A stretch of DNA of 64,000 nt, from assembly GCF_001905795.1 (NCBI RefSeq), contig NZ_LIXJ01000002.1, positions 331,834-395,833 on the forward strand. Direction: 5' to 3'. Below, in pieces: positions 1-8,184 of the stretch (position 1 is its first letter; the number at the start of each line of letters is the position of its first letter). Under the pieces are notes generated by a model that worked only from the letters and a program-made list of their open reading frames with translations, searched no databases and was not told where the DNA came from. The position numbers were made by a program, and so were the translations under genes. Source of the DNA: Streptomyces sp. CB01580. GTDB taxonomy: Bacteria > Actinomycetota > Actinomycetes > Streptomycetales > Streptomycetaceae.

Positions 1-599
1 CGGGCGGGCCTGGGCTGCTCCTTCAGGAATGCCGTGATGCAGATGAACCCGATCGCCATCAGCGAGGCCGTGCCGAAGAACGGGTAGCGCCAGCTGGCGT
101 CACCGAGCAGGGCGCCGAGCAGCGGCCCGCACGCCATGCCCAGGCCGAGCGCCGATTCGTACAGCAGGATCGCCGCCGCGCTGCCGCCCGCCGCCGCGCC
201 GACGATCACGGCGAGCGAGGTCGACACGAACAGTGCGTTGCCCAGACCCCAGCCGGCCCGGAAGCCGACGAGTTCACCGACGGACGACGAGGTGCCGGAC
301 AGCGCCGCGAAGACCACTACGAGCGCCAGACCGGCCAGCAGCGTCCTGCGTCCGCCGATCCGGCTGGACACGAAGCCGGTGACGAGCATCGCCACGGCGG
401 TGATCAGGAAGTACGAGGTGAACAGGAGCGATACCTGACTCGGCGTCGCCTCCAGGCCCTTGGCGATGGACGGCAGGATCGGGTCCACCAGACCGATGCC
501 CATGAAGGCGACGACCGACGCGCCCGCGGTGGCCCAGACGGCCTTCGGCTGGCGCAGGATGCCGCCTGCTCCCTGATCGAACGGATCCTCTCCCTGCAT
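1..599 (-). CDS. MFS transporter, N-terminal part (cut by window edge)
   Basis: Major facilitator superfamily efflux-type permease; 199 residues are visible and the C-terminal half lies outside the window. About six hydrophobic segments can be read. The loop between segments 2 and 3 carries GFVSSRIGGRR (about residues 75-85), a motif-A variant of the DHA1/DHA2 drug-exporter branch. The sequence opens with a short polar stretch and then VWATAGASVV. The ATG at 599 is decided by a TAG stop in the same frame just upstream and a purine-rich GAGAAG about ten bases before it. It is transcribed divergently from the DUF6758 gene and has a small inverted repeat in its promoter. The substrate cannot be predicted. 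Confidence 0.85.
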   Translation of the reverse strand, partial: MQGEDPFDQGAGGILRQPKAVWATAGASVVAFMGIGLVDPILPSIAKGLEATPSQVSLLFTSYFLITAVAMLVTGFVSSRIGGRRTLLAGLALVVVFAALSGTSSSVGELVGFRAGWGLGNALFVSTSLAVIVGAAAGGSAAAILLYESALGLGMACGPLLGALLGDASWRYPFFGTASLMAIGFICITAFLKEQPRPA

Positions 600-647
600 G
601 GGGCTTCTCGCTCTCCACTAGGTCACCAGTTCGTTGTGCGTTCCACA

Positions 648-676
648 GAGTAAGTTAGAGAGACTAATGAATGCAA
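648..676 (-). promoter_or_regulatory. Promoter and possible MarR/TetR operator of the MFS gene
   Basis: Reading the minus strand, TTGCAT (676-671) and TTACTC (653-648) are 17 bases apart and could be the -35 and -10 boxes. Between them lies TTAG-agaga-CTAA (655-667), a 4+4 inverted repeat of the kind bound by MarR-type repressors that control drug efflux pumps. No regulator gene is visible next to it, so the regulator is unknown. Confidence 0.35.
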
Positions 677-762
677 GTTACATCTATTTTCCCTGGTGAG
701 GTCGCGACGCGGACGGATGATCGCCTTGACGCGGCGGCGGTCCTGGAGGACCGTTGGTCGCT

Positions 763-1401
763 ATGAGGGGCGAACCCAGTTGCCCGAAGTGCGGAGGCCG
801 GGTCAGGGCGCCCGGTCTTTTCGCCGACACCTGGCAGTGCTCCGTGCACGGCGGCGTGTACCCGCTGCAGCCGGTCGTGCCGCCCAGCGTCGAGGCGCTG
901 GGCGTGGTCGTGCGCCGAGCCCGGGTGCCGGTGTGGATGCCCTGGCCGCTGCCGGTGGGCTGGCTGTACACCGGTGTCGCGAGCGCGGGCGACGAACGCA
1001 GCGGCGGCCGGGCGATCGCCGTCGCCTGCTCCGGACCCGGTCCGGTCGGCGGCATGGGGGAGCTGCTGCTCGTCACCGAGGAGCTCGGCGTGGGCCTCGG
1101 GGCGCGGTACGCCGGTGTCGACGGACCGGACCCGGGCCCGTATCTGGACGTCGACGGCCCGCCCGACGTCAAGATGCTCGCCGCCGGACGTCCCACCCCT
1201 CTCTGGCACGTCAAGGGTGCGCCGGAGGACCGCGCGGTCTTCGCGGGCGAGGCGCGCGGGCTCTGGCTCTGGGCGATCGTCTGGCCCGAGCAGTCGGGGC
1301 TGCTGATGTACGACGAGCTGGTGCTCGCGGATCTGCGGGAGGCCGGGGGGGAGATGGACCTCGTGCCGTGCGGGGCGCTCACACCCCGCCTGCTCGACTA
1401 G
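763..1401 (+). CDS. DUF6758 family protein (half zinc-ribbon N-terminus)
   Basis: A 212-residue actinobacterial protein of unknown function that I recognise as DUF6758. It starts MRGEPSCPKCGG, giving a CxxC at residues 7 and 10, with Cys26 and His29 following, which together could bind one metal. The remainder is rich in Gly, Pro and Trp (for example PVWMPWPLPVGWLYTG) with no signal peptide or membrane span. A GGAGGA at 745-750 precedes the ATG by 12 bases; a TTG at 754 is better spaced, but the family normally starts at this methionine. The stop codon lies inside the left arm of a long palindrome, so its mRNA probably ends in that structure. Confidence 0.8.
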   Translation: MRGEPSCPKCGGRVRAPGLFADTWQCSVHGGVYPLQPVVPPSVEALGVVVRRARVPVWMPWPLPVGWLYTGVASAGDERSGGRAIAVACSGPGPVGGMGELLLVTEELGVGLGARYAGVDGPDPGPYLDVDGPPDVKMLAAGRPTPLWHVKGAPEDRAVFAGEARGLWLWAIVWPEQSGLLMYDELVLADLREAGGEMDLVPCGALTPRLLD

Positions 1402-1563
1402 TGCCGCTCCCGGCAACGTTTGCCCCGTCGCACCGCCCGGCACGCACGCTCGCGGCGTTGGCCGAAAGCCCACGTAGCCCGCTACGAGGGCTTTCGGCCG
1501 CCTTGCGATCGCACGCACCGGACGCCGCTCCTTCCGGGCAAACCTTGCCGGTCACGGCACTAG
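1398..1563. repeat. 166-bp imperfect palindrome, MITE-like or transcription terminator
   Basis: The ends read CTAGTGCCG and CGGCACTAG, and the whole segment folds on itself. The core stem, 1460-1478 against 1481-1499, has 18 of 19 pairs with a two-base loop. The outer arms keep CCGGCAA-GTTTGCCC on one side and its complement on the other, with a less conserved middle. The left end contains the stop codon of the DUF6758 gene. Such long palindromes recur between genes in Streptomyces. It could be a non-autonomous mobile repeat, a strong terminator, or both. Confidence 0.7.
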
Positions 1564-1942
1564 GGCGTGTTTCGAAAGTCCCGTCCGGCCCGCGACGCCT
1601 GGCGCGGCGAGGTGCCGCAGCCTTCGTCGGGCGCCCGACGGGGATTTACGGGACAACCCTTGGGGCTCTCGCCCGTTCCGGGGCCCTGCCCGACAGCGTC
1701 CCGCCGGGCTCCCGGGCGTGGCCGGGTGCTGTTCGAATGCCGGTTATCCTTTGAATGTCCCCTTGAGGGTGCTGAAGATCCTGGTCGGCCTCGACGGCTC
1801 CGCTTCACCCCGCGGCCTCACCGGTGCGGTACGACGCCCGCTGTGAGGCCGCTCCGGCGCCCGCGCGCACCAGGTCTTTCTCGCCGGTCCGGCCAGGATC
1901 TCGAGCGCCCTTCCGTCCGTCCCGAGCCCTGGAGTACGCGTC
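1564..1942. other. Intergenic region, possible degraded insertion-sequence end
   Basis: There is no convincing gene. Directly after the palindrome comes GGGCGTGTTTCGAAAGTCC (1563-1581), which resembles terminal inverted repeats of Streptomyces IS elements. No matching opposite end was found before the PHP gene. Open frames here are short and lack ribosome binding sites. The last 120 bases should hold the promoter of the PHP gene, but no clear boxes were found. Confidence 0.4.
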
Positions 1943-2809
1943 GTGCGCATCGATCTGCACACCCACTCCACCGCCTCGGACGGCACGGACAGCCCCGCCG
2001 TGCTGGTGCGGAACGCCGCCGCCGCGGGCCTCGACGTCGTCGCGCTCACCGACCACGACACCGTGCGCGGTCACGCCGAGGCGATCGCCGCCCTTCCCGA
2101 GGGGCTCGCCCTCGTCACCGGCGCCGAGCTCTCCTGCCGGATCGACGGGGTGAGCATGCACCTGCTGGCGTACCTCTTCGACCCCGACGAGCCCGAGCTG
2201 GCGCGCGAACGCGAGCTGGTGCGGGACGACCGCGTGCCGCGCGCCCGGACCATGGTGCGCAAGCTCCAGAACCTCGGCGTCCCGATCGAGTGGGAGCGGG
2301 TCGCGAGGATCGCCGGGGACGGCTCGGTCGGCCGGCCGCACATCGCCACCGCGCTCGTCGAACTCGGCGTCGTCGAGACCGTCTCCGACGCCTTCACGCC
2401 CGAGTGGCTCGCCAACGGCGGACGCGCGTACGCGGAGAAGCACGAACTCGACCCCTTCGACGCGATCCGCCTGGTCAAGGCGGCGGGTGGTGTCACCGTC
2501 TTCGCCCACCCGGCCGCCGTCAAGCGCGGCGAGGTGGTGCCCGAGTCGTCGATCGCGCGGTTCGCCGCCGCCGGGCTCGACGGCATCGAGGTCGACCACA
2601 TGGACCACGACGAGCCGACCAGGGCCAGGCTGCGCGGGCTCGCGCGGGAGCTGGGGCTGCTGACGACCGGGTCCAGCGACTACCACGGCAGCCGCAAGCC
2701 CGTCGCGCTCGGCGCGTACACCACCGACCCCGAGATCTACGGCGAGATCACCCGGCGCGCCACGGGAGCCTTCCCGGTGCCGGGCGCCGGCGGACCCCTC
2801 CGCACCTGA
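1943..2809 (+). CDS. PHP-domain metal-dependent phosphoesterase
   Basis: A 288-residue protein of the PHP family, related to the YciV/RNase AM type that hydrolyses 3',5'-nucleoside bisphosphates and short RNA 5' ends. Metal ligands are all present: DLHTHS (His6, His8), TDHDT (about 37-41), GAELS, FAHPAA and SDYHG near residue 248. The full domain with the internal helical insertion is complete and there is no signal peptide, so it is a cytoplasmic enzyme. The GTG at 1943 starts directly at the conserved MRIDLHTHS. It lies upstream of marC in the same direction, with a 218-base gap that suggests separate transcription. Confidence 0.85.
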   Translation: MRIDLHTHSTASDGTDSPAVLVRNAAAAGLDVVALTDHDTVRGHAEAIAALPEGLALVTGAELSCRIDGVSMHLLAYLFDPDEPELARERELVRDDRVPRARTMVRKLQNLGVPIEWERVARIAGDGSVGRPHIATALVELGVVETVSDAFTPEWLANGGRAYAEKHELDPFDAIRLVKAAGGVTVFAHPAAVKRGEVVPESSIARFAAAGLDGIEVDHMDHDEPTRARLRGLARELGLLTTGSSDYHGSRKPVALGAYTTDPEIYGEITRRATGAFPVPGAGGPLRT

Positions 2810-3027
2810 CGGCCCGGCGGTCCGGCCGGGGCCCGCGTCCGCCCGGCGCCGGACACCCGCCGTTCTCGGCGCGACGGCCCGGCGCCCCTCGCGTTCCGTC
2901 CGGCCGCTCCCGTCCGCCCGTACTTCCCGTTCCGCTTCCGCGTCCTTCCCGGCCACCGGGGCCGCCCCACGGCTCCGGCACGCGTTCCCCCAGGCCGGTT
3001 CCTCTCCCTCTTCGTGCAAGGCTCACC

Positions 3028-3633
3028 GTGTTCGACATCGCTGTCTTCGGATCCCTTTTTCTCACCCTTTTTGTGATTATGGATCCCCCCGGCATCACTC
3101 CGATCTTCCTCGCCCTCACCGCCGGCCGCCCCGCCAAGACGCAGCGCAGGATGGCGCTCCAGGCGGTCACCGTCGCCTTCGGCGTCATCGCCGTCTTCGG
3201 CGTGCTCGGCCAGCAGATCCTCGACTATCTGCATGTCTCCGTGCCCGCCCTGATGATCGCGGGTGGCCTGCTCCTGCTGCTCATCGCGCTCGACCTGCTC
3301 ACCGGCAAGACCGACGAGCCGACACAGACCAAGGACGTCAACGTCGCGCTCGTACCGCTGGGCATGCCGCTGCTCGCCGGACCCGGTGCGATCGTGTCGG
3401 TGATCCTGGCGGTGCAGCACGCCGACGGTGTGGGGGGCCAGATCTCGGTCTGGTCGGCGATCATCGCCATGCACATCGTGCTCTGGCTGACCATGCGCTA
3501 CTCGCTGCTGATCATCCGCGTCATCAAGGACGGCGGTGTGGTCCTGGTGACCCGGCTCGCCGGAATGATGCTCTCCGCCATCGCGGTGCAGCAGATCATC
3601 AACGGCGTCACCCAGGTCGTCCAGAACGCGTGA
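3028..3633 (+). CDS. MarC family integral membrane protein
   Basis: A 201-residue, six-span membrane protein of the MarC/UPF0056 family. The family signature DPPGITPIF follows the first span, and the LVPLGMPLLAGPGAIVSVI stretch marks the start of the second repeat, giving the usual 3+3 arrangement. Function is unknown; the family was once linked to antibiotic resistance, but that has not held up. The GTG at 3028 has AAGG six bases upstream. Longer upstream open frame exists only by chance, because its translation is Arg/Pro-rich and not MarC-like. The gene ends in a strong bidirectional terminator shared with the small gene on the other strand. Confidence 0.85.
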   Translation: MFDIAVFGSLFLTLFVIMDPPGITPIFLALTAGRPAKTQRRMALQAVTVAFGVIAVFGVLGQQILDYLHVSVPALMIAGGLLLLLIALDLLTGKTDEPTQTKDVNVALVPLGMPLLAGPGAIVSVILAVQHADGVGGQISVWSAIIAMHIVLWLTMRYSLLIIRVIKDGGVVLVTRLAGMMLSAIAVQQIINGVTQVVQNA

Positions 3634-3653
3634 CGACGGGTGCGGACACCACG

Positions 3654-3686
3654 GCGCCCCCGTACGGACCGACCGTACGGGGGCGC
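3654..3686. terminator. Bidirectional terminator between marC and the 50-aa gene
   Basis: A perfect 14-bp stem (3654-3667 with 3673-3686) with a five-base loop and no U-tract, as usual in Streptomyces. It sits between converging genes and can serve both strands. Confidence 0.75.
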
Positions 3687-3710
3687 TACGTCTGTCTGCG
3701 TCGTCGCGCG

Positions 3711-3863
3711 TTACGAGGCCGGGGAATCGGCCGGGCGGATGTAGATGCGCTGGCCCGTCGCCGCGGCCTGCTGCACGATCCGGTTGACGGAGGCGGCGTC
3801 CACGACGGTGCTGTCCACGGCGGTACCGTCGACGTCGTCGAGGCGCATGATCTCGAAGCGCAT
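3711..3863 (-). CDS. Conserved 50-aa protein of unknown function
   Basis: A 50-residue acidic-to-neutral protein starting MRFEIMRLDDVDGTAVDST and ending IYIRPADSPAS. There is no signal or membrane segment; the C-terminal part VNRIVQQAAATGQRIYI looks like a helix followed by a strand. The ATG at 3863 has GAAGG seven bases upstream; an upstream GTG extension is less likely because it lacks a binding site. It is divergent from the NYN-domain gene across an unusually AT-rich promoter region, and I recall similar small proteins in other streptomycetes. Function unknown. Confidence 0.6.
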   Translation of the reverse strand: MRFEIMRLDDVDGTAVDSTVVDAASVNRIVQQAAATGQRIYIRPADSPAS

Positions 3864-3963
3864 ATGGCTTCCCTTCGTCTGATCCTCCTGCTGGAGAACT
3901 GCTGGGAGGACGGGTGACCCCGTCCACAAGGATGGGAGCGCCGACGCCGGTGTCCGCGCTCCG

Positions 3964-4021
3964 ATACATGTGTAACGGCTTGCGCACTACAAACATTCCC
4001 TACGCTAAGGAAAATTTTTGG
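3964..4021. promoter_or_regulatory. AT-rich divergent promoter region upstream of the NYN gene
   Basis: This is one of the most AT-rich stretches of the window. TTGCGC (3980-3985) lies 15 bases before TACGCT (4001-4006) and could be a plus-strand promoter with a short spacer. Directly after it, AAGGAAAATTTTT contains a run that could melt easily. The minus strand also needs a promoter here for the 50-aa gene. Confidence 0.35.
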
Positions 4022-4111
4022 ATGTCTAAGTATCAGCAGGTCATCCGGCACACCCCGGTCGCGCGGCCCGCGGCCACGTGCACGACCACGCGCACCACGA
4101 GGCCGGCATGA
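4022..4111 (+). CDS. Candidate 29-aa leader ORF coupled to the NYN gene
   Basis: The frame ATG-TCT-AAG encodes MSKYQQVIRHTPVARPAATC and ends in a Thr/Arg-rich tail. It is preceded by AAGGA ten bases upstream and stops in an ATGA overlap with the next start at 4108, the classical geometry of translational coupling. Codon use is less GC-biased than in neighbours. It may be a regulatory leader, a real micropeptide, or a chance frame; conservation in relatives would decide. Confidence 0.4.
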   Translation: MSKYQQVIRHTPVARPAATCTTTRTTRPA

Positions 4112-5043
4112 ACGACGCAGAGATCCGCGACTCCCACGACGCAGAGATCCGCCATCGCGACGACGCGGCGATCCGCGACCGTCTGGACCGGACGAACGAA
4201 CTGCTCCAGCGCGTGCTCGCCGAGGTGTCGAAGACCCCCTCGACCCACGCGATCTTCGTCGACGCGGGTTACGTGTACGCCGCGGCCGGCCTGCTCGTCA
4301 CCGGCACCGAGGACCGCCGGTCCTTCGACCTCGACGCGGAGGGGCTGATCGAGGCGTTCATCGACAAGGCCCGCACGATCTTCGCGGACAGCCGGCTGCT
4401 GCGCGTCTACTGGTACGACGGGGCCAGGCGCCGCATCCACACCGTCGAGCAGCAGTCCATCGCCGAACTCCCCGACGTCAAGGTCAGGCTCGGCAATCTC
4501 AACGCCAACAACCAGCAGAAGGGTGTCGACTCACTGATCCGCAGCGATCTCGAATCGCTCGCCCGCCACCGTGCCATCAGCGACGCGGCCCTGGTCGGCG
4601 GCGACGAGGACCTGGTCTCCGCGGTCGAGGCGGCGCAGGGGTACGGGGCCCGGGTGCATCTGTGGGGCATCGAGGCCGGGGAGGGGCGCAACCAGGCCGA
4701 ACCGCTGCTCTGGGAGGTCGACAGCCAGCGCACCTTCGACCTGGACTTCTGCCGCCCGTACGTCACCAGACGCCCCGTCACGATGTACGAGGACGACAGC
4801 CCGGCGCCTTCCCGCGAGGACGTCCGTTTCGTCGGCGCGCAGATCGCCGCGGCCTGGCTGGCCGCGCGGGGCCGCGAATCCCTCGCCGAGCTGCTGCCCG
4901 GCCACCCGTACCTGCCGGGCTCCGTCGACCAGGACCTGCTCATCGAGGCCGAACGGCTGCTCCAGCACTCGCTGCGCGGCCACGCCCATCTGCGGCGGTC
5001 CTTGCGCGACGGCTTCTGGCAGCACGTGCAGGCGCAGTACTGA
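4108..5043 (+). CDS. NYN-domain (LabA/Limkain-type) putative ribonuclease
   Basis: A 311-residue protein with a NYN domain of the PIN-like nuclease fold over about residues 45-185. Acidic active-site residues are visible: FVDAGYVY (Asp52), KGVDSLI (Asp141) and GGDEDLV (Asp166, Asp168). These are the positions that bind magnesium in this fold. Residues 1-30 repeat DAEIR/DAAIRDR and are likely a short coiled coil. The C-terminal 100 residues are helical and unassigned. The ATG at 4108 has GAGG five bases before it; a GTG at 4078 would add ten His-rich residues but overlaps the leader ORF. A role in RNA turnover is inferred from the fold only. Confidence 0.75.
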   Translation: MNDAEIRDSHDAEIRHRDDAAIRDRLDRTNELLQRVLAEVSKTPSTHAIFVDAGYVYAAAGLLVTGTEDRRSFDLDAEGLIEAFIDKARTIFADSRLLRVYWYDGARRRIHTVEQQSIAELPDVKVRLGNLNANNQQKGVDSLIRSDLESLARHRAISDAALVGGDEDLVSAVEAAQGYGARVHLWGIEAGEGRNQAEPLLWEVDSQRTFDLDFCRPYVTRRPVTMYEDDSPAPSREDVRFVGAQIAAAWLAARGRESLAELLPGHPYLPGSVDQDLLIEAERLLQHSLRGHAHLRRSLRDGFWQHVQAQY

Positions 5044-5151
5044 GCCCGGGCGCGTTACCGCGCCGACGGCCCCCTCATGGTCCACGGTCCCGTGCCCGAC
5101 CGAGCCGGACCTTCCACGGGTCCGCGCCCGGGACGGGACCCGGGAAGACGC

Positions 5152-6021
5152 TCAGGAAGGTGTTGCCGCCGCGCGAAGGGCGTCCCAGAAGGAGACGAGC
5201 GCGCTCGCGGTCCGCTCCGGGCGGTCCGTGTTCGGCGAGTGCTCGGCGCCCTCGATCCGGGTGCGGTGCGCGCCCAGCCGCCGGGCCATGTCGTCGAGCA
5301 GCGGCACCGGCCAGGTGTCGTCGCGCTCACCGGAGAGCACGTGGACGGGCAGTGCCGTGGCCAGGAGTTCGGCCACCCGGTCCGGCTCGGTCGCCAGCTG
5401 ACGGCCGGTGGCGATCAACTGGGCGGCACGGTGGCGCAGCCAGCGTCGGCGCAGGGCCTCGCCGTTCGGCGTCACTTCCTCGGGCGGGTCGAAGGCGCGC
5501 ACCGCCTCCCACACCTCGGCCATGGTCATGGTCGTCAGTGCGTCGGAGAGCAGCTTCACCTTGACCTGCTGCGCCTCGACGACCTGGGCGGGGCCCGACG
5601 ACATCAGCGTCAGCGAACGGAACGGCGAGGCGTCGAGCAGGACCGCTGCGCGGGCGATCAGGCCGCCGAGCGAGTGCCCGACCAGATGCACCCCGCTCCC
5701 GTCGCCGACCGCGAGCGCGGACGCCTGCGCGAGCACGTCGCGGGCCAGCTCGTCCTGAGCGTAGGTCTCCTCGCGGTCCGTGCCGTCGGTCTCGTACTGC
5801 CCCCGGCCGTCCACGGCGACGATCCGGTATCCGGCGGCACCGAGCGGTTCGAGGAGCGCGACGAAATCCTCCTTGCTGCCCATGTAGCCGGGCAGCAGAA
5901 GGGCGGTGCCGCGCGTCACGCCCTGCGGCGAGGCGTCCAGCACGGCGAACTCGCCGCGCGCGGTGCCGAGCCGATGGGCGCGGGTACCGGGCGGCGGGGT
6001 GAACGTGGGCGGCCGACTCAT
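5152..6021 (-). CDS. Alpha/beta hydrolase
   Basis: A 289-residue cytoplasmic alpha/beta-hydrolase. The nucleophile elbow is GHSLGG with Ser117; the oxyanion region is LLLPGYMGSK (about 41-50). The acid is likely in LSGERDDTW and the histidine in GAEHSPNTD near the C-terminus, so the triad looks complete. A helical cap lies between about residues 140 and 225. There is no signal peptide. The start ATG at 6021 is the first methionine and fits the family. It is separated from the upstream helicase gene by a strong terminator, so it has its own promoter in the 170-base gap. The substrate is unknown. Confidence 0.8.
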   Translation of the reverse strand: MSRPPTFTPPPGTRAHRLGTARGEFAVLDASPQGVTRGTALLLPGYMGSKEDFVALLEPLGAAGYRIVAVDGRGQYETDGTDREETYAQDELARDVLAQASALAVGDGSGVHLVGHSLGGLIARAAVLLDASPFRSLTLMSSGPAQVVEAQQVKVKLLSDALTTMTMAEVWEAVRAFDPPEEVTPNGEALRRRWLRHRAAQLIATGRQLATEPDRVAELLATALPVHVLSGERDDTWPVPLLDDMARRLGAHRTRIEGAEHSPNTDRPERTASALVSFWDALRAAATPS

Positions 6022-6136
6022 GGGACGAGGTTATGTCCTGGGACACCGAACGGGCAGGACGCCCGGTACGAGAACCGTGCGGCAGGGCCCGGACCTCGCC
6101 CGGACCGGGACGTTCCCGGCAGGCCCGGGAACACGC

Positions 6137-6180
6137 GGACGCGCCCGGTCCGGGGGCCGAGCCCCGGACCAGGCGCGTCC
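6137..6180 (-). terminator. Terminator of the DEAD-box helicase gene
   Basis: Arms 6137-6155 and 6162-6180 pair at 18 of 19 positions around a six-base loop. It is a very stable hairpin placed 13 bases after the helicase stop codon and lacks a U-tract. Confidence 0.75.
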
Positions 6181-6192
6181 GGTGTCGTGGGC

Positions 6193-8184
6193 TCAGCCCT
6201 CGACGCCGGTACCGGTGGCGGTGCGAGCCGTCCGACGCCTGCGCGGCTTCGTCTCGGCGTCGGCGGCCGGGGCCTCCGCCGCGGCCACGGCCTCGGCCTT
6301 CGGCTTCGAGGCCGCGCGCGTGCGGCGGCGGGGCCTGCTCTCGGGGACGGGCTCGGAGATCGGCGCGATCTGGAAGTCGACCTCGTCCTCGACGGGCTTC
6401 ACGACGCGGGTGCGGCGGCGCGGCCTGGTCACCGTCTTCGCGGGTGCCGGCTCGGCGACCGGGGCGGTCTGGAAGTCGACCTCCTCCGCCACCGGCCGCG
6501 CCACGGCGGCACGGGTGCGACGGCGGCGCGGCTTCGCCGCGGGCTCGTCCTCGGCCGGGGCCTCGGCGGCCGGGACCTGGACCGTGTTCACCGCGGCCTC
6601 GGCCGCGGCGTCCGGAGCACCGGCGCGGGTCCGGCGACGGCGGCGCGGCGTACGCGGCTGCGCCGGGGCGTCGGCCGCCTCGGCCTCACCAGCGGGGGCG
6701 GGTACGGCGGCCGCGGTCTCCTGCGCGGGGTCCACGACGGCACCGCCCCGGGTGCGACGGCGCTGACGCGGCGTGCGCGGGGCGCGCTCCGCGCGTGCGG
6801 CGGGCGCGGCGGAGGACTTGCGGCCCCGGCCGCCCGTCTCGCCGAGATCCTCGATCTCCTCGGCCCCCAGCCCCGCACGGGTCCGCTCGGAACGCGGCAG
6901 GACACCCTTGGTGCCGGCCGGGATGTCGAGCTCCTCGTAGAGGTGCGGCGAGGTGGAGTACGTCTCGACCGGGTCGTTGAAGGCCAGGTCCAGCGCCTTG
7001 TTGATCAGCTGCCAGCGCGGGATGTCGTCCCAGTCGACCAGCGTGATCGCGATGCCCTTGGCACCGGCGCGACCGGTCCGGCCGATGCGGTGCAGGTAGG
7101 TCTTCTCGTCCTCCGGCGACTGGTAGTTGATGACGTGGGTCACACCCTCGACATCGATGCCGCGGGCGGCCACGTCGGTGCAGACGAGCACGTCGACCTT
7201 GCCGTTGCGGAACGCGCGCAGCGCCTGCTCGCGCGCCCCCTGGCCCAGGTCGCCGTGGACGGCGCCGGAGGCGAAACCGCGCCGCTCCAGCTGCTCGGCG
7301 ATGTCGGCGGCGGTGCGCTTCGTGCGGCAGAAGATCATCGCGAGTCCGCGGCCGTCGGCCTGCAGGATGCGGGCGACCATCTCCGGCTTGTCCAGCGAGT
7401 GGGCCCGGTAGACGTGCTGGGAGATGTTCGCGACGGTCGCGCCCTCGTCGTCGGGCGAGGTGGCCCGGATGTGCGTGGGCTGCGACATGTAGCGCCGCGC
7501 CAGGCCGATGACCGCGCCCGGCATGGTCGCCGAGAACAGCATCGTCTGGCGCTTCGCCGGAAGCATGGTGATGATCTTCTCGACGTCGGGCAGGAAGCCC
7601 AGGTCGAGCATCTCGTCGGCCTCGTCCAGCACCAGCGCGCGGACGTGCGAGAGGTCGAGCTTGCGCTGGCCGGCCAGGTCGAGCAGTCGGCCCGGCGTGC
7701 CGACGATCACATCGACGCCCTTCTTCAGGGCCTCGACCTGCGGCTCGTAGGCGCGACCGCCGTAGATCGCGAGCACACGGACGTTGCGCACCTTGCCGGC
7801 GGTCAGCAGATCGTTGGTGACCTGCTGGCAGAGCTCACGGGTGGGGACGACGACCAGCGCCTGCGGCGTGTCGGTCAGCTGCTCCGGCGCGGCGCGGCCC
7901 GCCTCGACGTCCGCGGGGACGGTGACGCGCTCCAACAGCGGCAGACCGAATCCGAGGGTCTTTCCGGTGCCGGTCTTGGCCTGGCCGATGACGTCGGAGC
8001 CGGAGAGGGCGACGGGGAGCGTCATCTCCTGGATGGGGAACGGGGAAACGATGCCGACGGACTCAAGGGCCTCGGCCGTCTCGGGGAGAATCCCGAGTTC
8101 TCGAAACGTAGTCAGGGTGCTGCCTCTTCTGTGAGACGCGGTCCGAGGCGAACGCTGGGGGTCGTACCGTGCCGGGTTGGTCAT
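6193..8184 (-). CDS. DEAD-box ATP-dependent RNA helicase with long basic tail
   Basis: A 663-residue helicase with all superfamily-2 motifs: PFPIQ Q-motif (about 48), AKTGTGKT Walker A (69-76), PTREL (114-118), TPGR (163-166), DEAD (187-190), SAT (218-220), RGIDVEG (341-347) and HRIGRTGR (365-372). From about residue 460 the tail is built of alternating acidic/Ala stretches and blocks of PRRRRTR-type repeats, probably an RNA-binding extension. Such proteins unwind structured RNA in ribosome assembly and cold adaptation. The start is uncertain: ATG 8184 is used, but conserved homology begins near TTFRELGI about 24 codons later, where no ATG is available. A long upstream region could be a structured 5' leader. 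Confidence 0.85.
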   Translation of the reverse strand: MTNPARYDPQRSPRTASHRRGSTLTTFRELGILPETAEALESVGIVSPFPIQEMTLPVALSGSDVIGQAKTGTGKTLGFGLPLLERVTVPADVEAGRAAPEQLTDTPQALVVVPTRELCQQVTNDLLTAGKVRNVRVLAIYGGRAYEPQVEALKKGVDVIVGTPGRLLDLAGQRKLDLSHVRALVLDEADEMLDLGFLPDVEKIITMLPAKRQTMLFSATMPGAVIGLARRYMSQPTHIRATSPDDEGATVANISQHVYRAHSLDKPEMVARILQADGRGLAMIFCRTKRTAADIAEQLERRGFASGAVHGDLGQGAREQALRAFRNGKVDVLVCTDVAARGIDVEGVTHVINYQSPEDEKTYLHRIGRTGRAGAKGIAITLVDWDDIPRWQLINKALDLAFNDPVETYSTSPHLYEELDIPAGTKGVLPRSERTRAGLGAEEIEDLGETGGRGRKSSAAPAARAERAPRTPRQRRRTRGGAVVDPAQETAAAVPAPAGEAEAADAPAQPRTPRRRRRTRAGAPDAAAEAAVNTVQVPAAEAPAEDEPAAKPRRRRTRAAVARPVAEEVDFQTAPVAEPAPAKTVTRPRRRTRVVKPVEDEVDFQIAPISEPVPESRPRRRTRAASKPKAEAVAAAEAPAADAETKPRRRRTARTATGTGVEG

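Noticed and set aside
1567..3027. Long N-terminal extension of the marC frame
   Set aside because: It overlaps the PHP gene in another frame and translates to Arg/Pro-rich sequence; the MarC signature starts right after GTG 3028.
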